From assembly GCA_964482325.1 (NCBI GenBank), contig CAYZXD010000053.1, forward strand, positions 1 to 11,726: a DNA stretch of 11,726 nt. The letters run 5' to 3'. Under the pieces are notes generated by a model. That model was not told the DNA's origin. It worked only from the letters and a program-made list of their open reading frames with translations, and did no database searches. A program made the position numbers and the translations under genes. Origin of the DNA: CAYZJV01 sp964482325. Lineage in GTDB: Bacteria > Spirochaetota > Spirochaetia > Sphaerochaetales > Sphaerochaetaceae. Within the stretch, counting starts at the first letter, position 1, and each line of letters starts with the position of its first letter. This document shows, piece after piece, positions 6,104 to 11,726 of the stretch.

Positions 6104-6797
6104 GCATCTGCACTACCCGTTTATGAGCATCTTCACATTCATTCCATGATGCATCTGCGTACTCTGCCTTATATTTTTGTGTCATCCACAGTACATCATC
6201 CTCAAGGCGGATCAGCTTAAGCTCCATCACTTGGGCAAGATCGGCAGCGAACTGAACGAACGGTGCCGGGCGAAGTAGCTTCTGAGCACGTGAAAGTACC
6301 TGGCGATGGTGGTGAAGGCACATCCCTTTACTCTCTGATAAAGCTTTGCGAAACTCATCATCCTCTTTCCAGAGGATTACCACGGTATCGGCATAGCGAT
6401 ATAATCGTTGCTGCATATCACGACAGATCAGACAGCCCTGTTCATGATGCTCGAGTATTTCATCAAAGATGTGCACAGCTTTTTCCGTAGCCTTCGGCTT
6501 GCCCGATTCGATCATTGCGTTCAGTGGTCGCTCAGTCTCTCTGCGCAACTGCTGTAGATAGGTATGACCGATGAGTGCTAATGCCTGCGATACACCCTGT
6601 GCGAGCAATCCGTTCCAATGCTGGTGACAAAATCCCACCTCATGTATCGCCACACGTGTTTCAGGATGCATTACAGAGCTTCCCAGGTAGTATTTGGAGA
6701 TCTGCTGTTCTGCTGCTTTCATGAGATCGCACATAAAACATTCGGTATTGCTGTGTATACCATCCCAGACGGGTATCGTTTCCAGCTGCAGTTTCAT
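6069..6797 (-). CDS. DUF6062-like protein with duplicated CxxC...CxxH unit
   Basis: A 242-residue protein resembling what I recall as DUF6062; its function is unknown to me. Two halves repeat the same pattern. The first has C20-x2-C23, then 33 residues, then C57-x2-H60 (GFCHQHW). The second has C122-x2-C125, then 34 residues, then C160-x2-H163 (GMCLHHH). Each CxxC is followed by a helix-like stretch and each CxxH by x2-x-L. This suggests two metal sites, probably zinc, from an internal duplication. GHTYLQQL (77-84) is another conserved-looking segment. No signal peptide or membrane span is seen. The ATG overlaps the stop of the class II aldolase gene in an ATGA, so the two are very likely translated together. 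There is no good Shine-Dalgarno, which fits coupling. The 3' end overlaps the 5519-6103 gene by 35 bases. Confidence 0.82.
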   Translation of the reverse strand: MKLQLETIPVWDGIHSNTECFMCDLMKAAEQQISKYYLGSSVMHPETRVAIHEVGFCHQHWNGLLAQGVSQALALIGHTYLQQLRRETERPLNAMIESGKPKATEKAVHIFDEILEHHEQGCLICRDMQQRLYRYADTVVILWKEDDEFRKALSESKGMCLHHHRQVLSRAQKLLRPAPFVQFAADLAQVMELKLIRLEDDVLWMTQKYKAEYADASWNECEDAHKRVVQMLTGDGRIPFES

Positions 6798-7438
6798 TTC
6801 CGTATCTCGCTACATGCTTCGCTGCTGAGGAGGTTCACTTCCCACCCCCTCCCACTAGCGGCAAGAGTTTCGGTAATATAGGTCATACGGGCACTGCGTT
6901 CTAATACTTCAAGGCGGTCGAACGCATGGAGGAGATCGCGTCCGACCGTAAGTGCTCCATGATGTCTCATGAGTATCGCATCGGCAGATCGTGCGACTTC
7001 AGCAACTATCTGAGCAAGTTTCATCGTTCCCATCGGTGCATACTCAGCAACGGCCACATCTCCCAAAAGGACCCACGATTCTCCGATCAACCGAGTATGA
7101 ATCGGTCGATTCATTGCCGTGAAAGCCGTTGCATAACAGGGATGAGCGTGTACGACAGCCTGTATATCAGGACGGGCTGCAAGTACCATCCGATGGAGAT
7201 CTGTTTCGGTACTCAGCGTGATCTCGGGAGTCAGGTTCTCTCCGTCAGTAGTTACTACTGCGATGAGATCACCACGCAGGTGAGCTTTATCAAGACTTCC
7301 CGGAGTAATACAAAACAGGTCATCAGAGAGCCGACAACTCACGTTACCACCACTGGTCGTGGTCAGGCCCGTCTGATACAGCCGGCTCATCACAGCCGCT
7401 ACTGCTTCCCGCTGAGATGCAAATTGATTAAGGTCCAT
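6794..7438 (-). CDS. Class II aldolase/adducin-family protein (fuculose-phosphate aldolase-like)
   Basis: A 214-residue protein at the usual length for the L-fuculose-1-phosphate aldolase / L-ribulose-5-phosphate 4-epimerase family, which acts on sugar phosphates through a zinc enolate. GLTTTSGGNVSCRL (24-37) binds the phosphate. LSTETDLH places the catalytic acid at E78. The zinc histidines are H97 and H99 (VVHAHP) and H160 (MRHHGALTVG). The start at 7438 is fixed by GGAGGAAG five bases upstream. The frame stays open to 7657, but that part lies antisense to proS and adds no family-like sequence. The stop overlaps the DUF6062-like start. Substrate cannot be told; methylthioribulose-phosphate or other pentulose and deoxypentulose phosphates are possible as well as fuculose phosphate. 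Confidence 0.9.
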   Translation of the reverse strand: MDLNQFASQREAVAAVMSRLYQTGLTTTSGGNVSCRLSDDLFCITPGSLDKAHLRGDLIAVVTTDGENLTPEITLSTETDLHRMVLAARPDIQAVVHAHPCYATAFTAMNRPIHTRLIGESWVLLGDVAVAEYAPMGTMKLAQIVAEVARSADAILMRHHGALTVGRDLLHAFDRLEVLERSARMTYITETLAASGRGWEVNLLSSEACSEIRK

Positions 7439-7440
7439 GA

Positions 7441-7448
7441 CTTCCTCC
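7441..7448 (-). promoter_or_regulatory. Shine-Dalgarno that sets the aldolase start
   Basis: On the minus strand GGAGGAAG precedes the ATG at 7438. This decides for the 214-residue product over longer in-frame starts reaching into proS. A TAGAGT at 7460-7455 could be the -10, but no convincing -35 accompanies it. Confidence 0.8.
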
Positions 7449-7493
7449 AGCCACACTCTATCGGTTTTCCGCAGCAAAGAGAAGAGTGCACCG

Positions 7494-7551
7494 TTGAGCA
7501 GAGGAGGGCATTCTGGTACAATGCGCCTTGCGGACCACCGCTGAGAAGGAG
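7494..7551 (+). promoter_or_regulatory. proS promoter and Shine-Dalgarno
   Basis: TTGAGC (7494-7499), 17 bases and TACAAT (7517-7522) make a good housekeeping promoter with a predicted start near 7529. The short leader holds AGAAGGAG (7544-7551), seven bases before the ATG at 7559. This gives an ordinary leadered mRNA, in contrast to aspS. Confidence 0.7.
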
Positions 7552-7558
7552 TTTCTGC

Positions 7559-9319
7559 ATGAAAATGTCGCACGTCTTTTCCCGCACCCTGAGAGAGGTC
7601 CCTGCGGGAGCTGAGAGTATGGGATACGGGTACCTGGTTCGAGCTGGGTTTATTCAACAGCTGGGAGCTGGAATCTTTTCGTTACTCCCATTAGGGCTTC
7701 GTTCCATAAGAAAAATTGAACAGATCATTCGGGAAGAGATGGATGCAATCGGAGGTCAGGAAATTCAAATGCCGGTAGTGAATCCTGCCGATATCTGGAA
7801 AGAGACGGGACGCTATTACAGCATCGATCGTGAAATGAGTCGGTTCCAAGATCGTGTCGGTCGTGACATGGTATTGGCAATGACGCACGAAGAGTGTGTC
7901 ACCGATATCGCCCGGTTTGAAATCGACTCGTACAAGCGACTTCCCCAGATGGTGTACCAGATACAGACAAAATGGCGTGATGATCCCCGTCCACGTGCCG
8001 GTCTTATCCGGGTGAGAGAGTTCACAATGAAAGATTCATACAGCTTTGACCGGGATCACGATGGCCTCGTAGCGCAGTATCGTGCACATTATAGTGCGTA
8101 CTTCCGGGTTTTTGACCGTTGTGGTCTACCGGCTATCGCTGTTGGATCCGATTCGGGTATGATGGGCGGAAAGGTGGCTCACGAATATATGTATCTTTCT
8201 CCCATCGGGGAGGATACCATTATCACCTGCCCAGATTGCGGATATACAGCAAACCGACAGGTTGCTACCTTCCACAAAGATCACAGAAAAGAAGAGATGC
8301 TCAGTGTACAAGAGAAGTACACTCCAGGGTGTGCCACCATCGAAGAATTGGCCACCTTCCTCGGTATTGAAACCGCTCAGACAGCAAAGGCACTCTTTAT
8401 GGTGGGTACGTTTGTTGACCCTGAGACAAATGAAGAAGTTGAACGACTCATCACGGGTGTTATCCGTGGAGATCTGGACATCGAAGAGAACAAATTGCAG
8501 AATGCTGCTCGGGCAAATGGACTTCGGCCTGCGCATCCCGAAGAGATTCAGAAGGCCAGGATGGAACCGGGTTATGGCAGTCCCATCGGATGTGATGATT
8601 CGGTAATCATCATTGTTGACGACTCAGTTGCCCATGCAAACAATCTGGTAGCGGGGGCAAACAAGAAGGACTACCATCTGCTGAATACCAATTTCTCACG
8701 GGATTATACCGGCACTGTTGCCGATATCGCATCAGCAGCTGCAGGATACCAGTGTGCACAATGTTCTGGCACGCTTGAACAGCATAAGGGAATCGAAGTG
8801 GGAAATATCTTCCAACTCGGTACCCGGTATTCCGAGGCTATGGGATGTATGTATCAGGATGAAGCGGGAAATCGCCGTCCAGTGATCATGGGTTCGTACG
8901 GTATCGGTGTGGGACGTCTCCTCGCATGTCTTGCAGAAGAGTATCATGACGACAACGGGCTTGCACTCCCGATTACCACAGCGCCGTATCAGGTGCATCT
9001 GGTATCACTGGTGAAAGATACCGCAATTGCCGATGAGATCTATGAATCTCTGCAGAATGCCGGCATTGAAGTGTTGTATGATGATCGAAAGGAATCAGCT
9101 GGGGTGAAATTCGCCGATGCTGATCTGATTGGCATTCCCGTGCGACTCACACTCGGGAACCGATCGTTGAAGGAACGCCAGGTTGAAGTAAAACTCCGCG
9201 CAAAACCGGATGAAAATCGTTCATACTCACTCGATACTCTTACTGATGATGTATTACAGCTGATCGAATCGATGAAACAGGATATACGATCCGCTATGGT
9301 GCATCGGGAACTCTCATAA
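7559..9319 (+). CDS. proS: Prolyl-tRNA synthetase, bacterial type with editing domain
   Basis: A 586-residue class IIa synthetase that attaches proline to tRNA-Pro, at the normal length for the bacterial form with an inserted editing domain. The N-terminal SRTLREVPAGAES and GAGIFSLLPLG are standard. Motif 2 is the DDPRPRAGLIRVREFTMKDS segment. The insertion domain follows with CPDCGYTANRQVATF, the TAKALFMVG lysine segment and VIRGDLDIEENKL, which in relatives clears Ala-tRNA-Pro. A second CxxC (CAQC) precedes GIEVGNIFQLGTRYSEAMG. Motif 3 is GSYGIGVGRLLA, then the anticodon-binding domain. The frame is open 211 codons further upstream, but that part is antisense to the aldolase; the Shine-Dalgarno and family alignment fix MKMSHVFSRT as the start. 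The gene is divergent from the aldolase and ends at a hairpin. Confidence 0.97.
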   Translation: MKMSHVFSRTLREVPAGAESMGYGYLVRAGFIQQLGAGIFSLLPLGLRSIRKIEQIIREEMDAIGGQEIQMPVVNPADIWKETGRYYSIDREMSRFQDRVGRDMVLAMTHEECVTDIARFEIDSYKRLPQMVYQIQTKWRDDPRPRAGLIRVREFTMKDSYSFDRDHDGLVAQYRAHYSAYFRVFDRCGLPAIAVGSDSGMMGGKVAHEYMYLSPIGEDTIITCPDCGYTANRQVATFHKDHRKEEMLSVQEKYTPGCATIEELATFLGIETAQTAKALFMVGTFVDPETNEEVERLITGVIRGDLDIEENKLQNAARANGLRPAHPEEIQKARMEPGYGSPIGCDDSVIIIVDDSVAHANNLVAGANKKDYHLLNTNFSRDYTGTVADIASAAAGYQCAQCSGTLEQHKGIEVGNIFQLGTRYSEAMGCMYQDEAGNRRPVIMGSYGIGVGRLLACLAEEYHDDNGLALPITTAPYQVHLVSLVKDTAIADEIYESLQNAGIEVLYDDRKESAGVKFADADLIGIPVRLTLGNRSLKERQVEVKLRAKPDENRSYSLDTLTDDVLQLIESMKQDIRSAMVHRELS

Positions 9320-9330
9320 AGAAATGATTA

Positions 9331-9360
9331 AGACCGGCGGGCAGTACAGCAGGCCGGTCT
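9331..9360. terminator. Bidirectional hairpin terminator between proS and the ankyrin gene
   Basis: AGACCGGC (9331-9338) pairs perfectly with GCCGGTCT (9353-9360) around a 14-base loop, in the 56-base gap between two convergent stop codons. On the minus strand it is followed by a T-rich run (TTAATCATTTCTTTAT), so it suits the ankyrin gene best. On the plus strand there is no T tract, so it may serve proS less efficiently. It is the only convergent junction in the window with such a hairpin. Confidence 0.7.
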
Positions 9361-9375
9361 GATTGATTGGCAAGA

Positions 9376-9882
9376 TCAATGAGCTCCGGCTGCCTTGAGA
9401 ATTTTCACAACATACGTTCGTCGAGACATACGGGCATAATCTAACGCTGATCGATCCTGATAATCACGAGCATTGACATCGCTTCCTGCGCGGATGAGCG
9501 CTGAGATCACCCGGGTATCATTTCCGCTATTTACGGCCATGATCAAGGCCGTCTCTCCGAGATAATTAACATCATGAATATCGGAACCGGCCTGCACCAG
9601 GGCTTCAATCACTTTCGCACTTGGATTGTGATTCGCTGCAAGCTGCAGCGCAGTCGATTTATACTGGGGTTCACGAGCTGCAATATCTGCTCCTGCCTCT
9701 ACCAGGACCTGGATAATATCAGATCGGGAATTAAATAGGGCTGCACGCATCAGGGGAGAGAGTCCGAATGAATCGGTTCCGTTGACATCCGCACCATTAT
9801 CGAGCAGTTGGCTGATCTTATGAGCGCTCGTTGCACTATCTGCTGCACTCAGCAGTGCCTGTTGCAATTCTTCCTGATTCAT
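9376..9882 (-). CDS. Ankyrin-repeat protein
   Basis: A 168-residue protein made almost wholly of ankyrin repeats of 34-35 residues. Three clear copies begin at FGLSPLMRAALF, YKSTALQLAANH and LGETALIMAVNS, each ending in a (V/L)xAG(A/S)D(I/V) helix-turn. A degenerate N-terminal copy (SQLLDNGADVN) and a capping copy (SALDYARMSRR to KAAGAH) flank them. Such stacks bind other proteins; the partner is unknown. No signal peptide or membrane segment is present, so it is probably cytosolic. The start at 9882 follows a GAGGAGGT ribosome site; the frame is open 15 codons further but through the promoter region. The gene diverges from adenosine deaminase across about 128 bases and stands alone as a transcription unit. 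Confidence 0.9.
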   Translation of the reverse strand: MNQEELQQALLSAADSATSAHKISQLLDNGADVNGTDSFGLSPLMRAALFNSRSDIIQVLVEAGADIAAREPQYKSTALQLAANHNPSAKVIEALVQAGSDIHDVNYLGETALIMAVNSGNDTRVISALIRAGSDVNARDYQDRSALDYARMSRRTYVVKILKAAGAH

Positions 9883-9888
9883 CTCAGA

Positions 9889-9945
9889 ACCTCCTCGGTA
9901 TTTTGGATTCACTCTAAATATCCCCAAAATAGGAAAAAGAGTAAA
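9889..9945 (-). promoter_or_regulatory. Candidate promoter and Shine-Dalgarno of the ankyrin gene
   Basis: On the minus strand, TTTACT (9945-9940), 17 bases and GATATT (9922-9917) give a fair promoter with a start near 9910. The leader holds GAGGAGGT (9896-9889), six bases before the ATG. The ribosome site is strong and the promoter moderate. Confidence 0.5.
9899..9931. repeat. Inverted repeat flanking the ankyrin-gene -10, possible operator
   Basis: TATTTTGG (9899-9906) and CCAAAATA (9924-9931) are perfect 8-base inverted copies separated by 17 bases, so their centres are 25 bases apart. The candidate -10 of the ankyrin gene (9922-9917) and its predicted transcription start lie between the arms. 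The geometry would suit a dimeric repressor. Chance cannot be excluded from one copy. Confidence 0.4.
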
Positions 9946-9975
9946 GGGGAGGTCCTTCCTCCCGACTCAATTCAG

Positions 9976-10004
9976 TTGCCCAGAGAGGTCTCCCATAGTA
10001 CTAT
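9976..10004 (+). promoter_or_regulatory. Adenosine deaminase promoter placed for a leaderless transcript
   Basis: TTGCCC (9976-9981), a 17-base spacer and TACTAT (9999-10004) stand upstream of the ATG at 10011 with only six bases between. The predicted start is the A of the ATG. No Shine-Dalgarno lies in reach; the nearest purine-rich stretch (GAGAGG, 9982-9987) is more than 20 bases away and upstream of the -10. Confidence 0.6.
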
Positions 10005-10010
10005 CGGTAT

Positions 10011-11081
10011 ATGATAACGAAAGAATTGCTCACACAGGTACCAAAAGTCGAACTGCATGACCACCTTGATGGAGGACTCAGAGTAGCGACCATCATTGAG
10101 CTGGCCGATACATATGGGGTGTTGCTGCCCAGTAAAGACCCCGGCGAACTTGAGGCCTGGTTTATCCGTGGATGTGAACAGAAAAGCCTCCCTCTCTATC
10201 TCGAGACATTCGGCGTAACGGTTGCCGTCATGCAGCACCCTGAAGCGCTCAGAAGAATCGCACGCGAGGCGATAGAAGATCTTGCCCGGGAACACGTAGT
10301 ATATGCAGAGATCCGATTTGCTCCTATTTTGCACACAGATCAGGGTATGAGTATGGAGCAAACCGTTGAAGCCATTCTTGAAGGCCTCGAGGATGGGAGA
10401 CGAAAAACGGGTATCTCCTATGGATTGATACTCTGCTCACTCAGAAATCAGGATCCTCGATACTCTCTTGAGGTAGCAAAACTTGCTGTTGCCTATCGAG
10501 ATCACGGTGTCGTAGGGTTTGATCTTGCTGGTGATGAAAGTGGGCATCCGGCAAAACGCCATCTTGAAGCTTTTCAATATATTCGTAATCAGAACTTCAA
10601 TATTACGATTCATGCAGGTGAAGGTTTCGGCCTAGAGTCAATCTGGCAGGCTATTCAGGTCTGTGGGGCACATCGTATTGGTCATGGGACTCGACTTATT
10701 GATGATATGGCTATCGAAGGATCTACCATTGAGAAAATGGGATCTCTCGCACATTTCATTCGAGACCGCAGAATCCCCATAGAGATGTGTCTCAGTAGTA
10801 ATGTCGGCACTGGTGCAGCAGAAGATTTTTCCACCCACCCGTTCAATATATTTTATCATAATCATTTCAGAGTATTTCTCAGTGTAGATAATCGACTGAT
10901 GAGTAATACTACACTGACAAGGGAGATGGAACTTGCTACTGAGCATTATGCCCTTTCTCTAAATGATTTAGAAAAAATCACCATTAATGCCATGAAATCG
11001 GCATTCATTCATCACGATGAGAAGATTCGTATCATCTTTGATATCATTAAAAAGGGCTATGCTGATCTTCGTAATGAGTAA
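10011..11081 (+). CDS. add: Adenosine deaminase
   Basis: A 356-residue amidohydrolase that hydrolyses adenosine or deoxyadenosine to inosine and ammonia in purine salvage. Zinc ligands H16 and H18 lie in VELHDHLDGG. H201 and the catalytic E204 are in HAGEGFG. H225 is in the RIGHGTRL segment. The zinc aspartate D293 is in LSVDNRLMS. LSSNVGTG (261-268) is the usual substrate-loop segment. The TDNRLMS-like form with TTLTREM after it favours adenosine deaminase over adenine or aminodeoxyfutalosine deaminases. Length is normal and no signal peptide is present. The gene seems to be its own transcription unit with a leaderless-type promoter. Its TAA abuts the TAA of the rhomboid gene on the other strand with no bases between. 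Confidence 0.93.
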   Translation: MITKELLTQVPKVELHDHLDGGLRVATIIELADTYGVLLPSKDPGELEAWFIRGCEQKSLPLYLETFGVTVAVMQHPEALRRIAREAIEDLAREHVVYAEIRFAPILHTDQGMSMEQTVEAILEGLEDGRRKTGISYGLILCSLRNQDPRYSLEVAKLAVAYRDHGVVGFDLAGDESGHPAKRHLEAFQYIRNQNFNITIHAGEGFGLESIWQAIQVCGAHRIGHGTRLIDDMAIEGSTIEKMGSLAHFIRDRRIPIEMCLSSNVGTGAAEDFSTHPFNIFYHNHFRVFLSVDNRLMSNTTLTREMELATEHYALSLNDLEKITINAMKSAFIHHDEKIRIIFDIIKKGYADLRNE

Positions 11082-11714
11082 TTAGCGATTACGTCTCCAT
11101 TCATCGATCGGATTGATCCGCATCCTGATGATGAAATAGAGAAAAGCAAACCCAAACCCGGCGAGATGGGTTAAATGGGCAACTCCTCGGGTACTTCCGC
11201 CAACTTGGTTAAAAACCTCAAGCAAGGTATACAGTACGACAAGGACTGGAGCCCGAATCGGTAAGATTCCAAAAACAAAGATTCTGGCAGAAGGATAGAG
11301 CACCGCAAATGCAAACAGTACGGCATAGATAGCTCCAGATGCTCCTACGAGAATGACATTAGTTCCCGAAAGATAGTAAGAGAGCAATGAAAATATTCCG
11401 GAAAGGGTTCCCGTGAGCAAATAAAAGAGTAAGAATTCTTTACTTCCGATTCTTCGTTCCACCGGCATGCCAAACATAAACAGACCGAACATATTAAATA
11501 GAATATGAGTAAAATCAGCATGAACGAACATGTAGGTGAATACTTGCCAATACCAATAGCGATATATGGTATAAACAGGGACCATAGCAAGATATGCATA
11601 GAGTTGCGGCATCAGCTGGGTGAGGAAGAAAATCACTGCATTAGCGATAATGAGCTTCAGAGCTACGTTCGTATAAGAATAGCGAAACTTTCTATTGAGC
11701 ATCGTATATTTCAT
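11082..11714 (-). CDS. Rhomboid-family intramembrane serine protease
   Basis: A 210-residue membrane protein with about six hydrophobic spans and short charged ends, the compact bacterial rhomboid form. The catalytic pair is S126 in GASGAIY and H183 in the HLTHLAG segment. H65, H70 and N74 of the FVHADFTHILFN stretch include the oxyanion-hole residues, and a charged loop PVERRIGS follows. The protease should cut transmembrane helices of other proteins in the inner membrane; the targets are not predictable here. The ATG at 11714 has no Shine-Dalgarno but lies six bases after a TATGTT. An ATG four codons in (MLNRKF) is the alternative. The gene converges on adenosine deaminase with directly adjacent stop codons. 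Confidence 0.93.
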   Translation of the reverse strand: MKYTMLNRKFRYSYTNVALKLIIANAVIFFLTQLMPQLYAYLAMVPVYTIYRYWYWQVFTYMFVHADFTHILFNMFGLFMFGMPVERRIGSKEFLLFYLLTGTLSGIFSLLSYYLSGTNVILVGASGAIYAVLFAFAVLYPSARIFVFGILPIRAPVLVVLYTLLEVFNQVGGSTRGVAHLTHLAGFGFAFLYFIIRMRINPIDEWRRNR

Positions 11715-11720
11715 GAAAGA

Positions 11721-11726
11721 AACATA
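11721..11726 (-). promoter_or_regulatory. Candidate -10 of the rhomboid gene (promoter cut by window end)
   Basis: TATGTT at the very end of the window, read on the minus strand, lies six bases before the rhomboid ATG, the same spacing as at adenosine deaminase. The -35 would be outside the window, so this is only a half-site. Confidence 0.35.

Noticed and set aside
6926..7558. In-frame open extension of proS by 211 codons upstream
   Set aside because: It lies antisense to the well-supported aldolase gene, does not resemble a synthetase domain, and the ribosome site and family start both point to 7559.
7439..7657. 73-codon upstream extension of the aldolase reading frame
   Set aside because: It runs through the divergent promoter region and antisense to the start of proS; a strong Shine-Dalgarno fixes the start at 7438.
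9947..9963. GGGAGG/CCTCCC hairpin with a 5-base loop between the ankyrin and adenosine deaminase promoters
   Set aside because: It lies upstream of both predicted transcription starts, so it would not be transcribed from either; the stem is only six pairs and purine/pyrimidine-rich, easily due to chance.
11082..11714. More AT-rich composition towards the end of the window as a sign of transfer
   Set aside because: The rhomboid is a membrane protein rich in Phe, Ile and Leu, which lowers GC by itself, and no mobile element or boundary repeat accompanies it.

Overview
This is a compact bacterial chromosomal segment. It holds twelve protein-coding genes, two of which touch the window edges. No RNA gene, mobile element, CRISPR array or long repeat was seen, and no stretch over 300 bases lacks a gene. 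The gene set combines bacterial-type AspRS and ProRS, a large CoA-dehydratase-activase relative, DUF1848, a BaiN-type flavoprotein and a DUF6062-like protein. This fits an anaerobic or microaerophilic bacterium, perhaps a spirochaete with Firmicutes as the alternative. That guess is weak because no rRNA or other marker is present. Nothing suggests recent transfer.

Layout. Bases 2-952 (+) are the 3' end of a CoA-activase-like gene. Bases 935-1891 (-) are a DUF1848 iron-sulfur protein that overlaps it tail to tail. A 119-base divergent region then leads to a forward cluster: aspS (2011-3798), a BaiN/HI0933 flavoprotein starting on the aspS stop codon (3795-5072), an OsmC-like gene (5107-5502) and a nuclease-fold-like gene (5519-6103). 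Next, a translationally coupled reverse pair, a class II aldolase (7438-6794) and a Cys/His protein (6797-6069), faces proS (7559-9319) across a 120-base divergent promoter region. A hairpin at 9331-9360 separates proS from an ankyrin-repeat gene (9882-9376, -). Finally, adenosine deaminase (10011-11081, +) and a rhomboid protease (11714-11082, -) converge with abutting stop codons.

Functionally these are mostly housekeeping genes: two tRNA synthetases, purine salvage, redox and peroxide defence, and an intramembrane protease. The poorly described genes are the more interesting ones. The DUF1848 protein carries a C-terminal CX3CX2C cluster and ends in QLSLF, the form of a sliding-clamp-binding peptide. 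The DUF6062-like protein is built from two copies of a CxxC...CxxH unit. The 5519-6103 product resembles a PD-(D/E)XK nuclease fold that has lost its E-x-K.

Expression signals fall into two classes. Some genes have a strong Shine-Dalgarno sequence (DUF1848, osmC-like, aldolase, proS, ankyrin). Four genes without one (aspS, the 5519 gene, adenosine deaminase, rhomboid) each have a -10-like hexamer 6-7 bases before the ATG. That would put the transcription start on or next to the start codon and suggests leaderless mRNAs. This pattern and the DUF1848 C-terminus are the two observations most worth following up.
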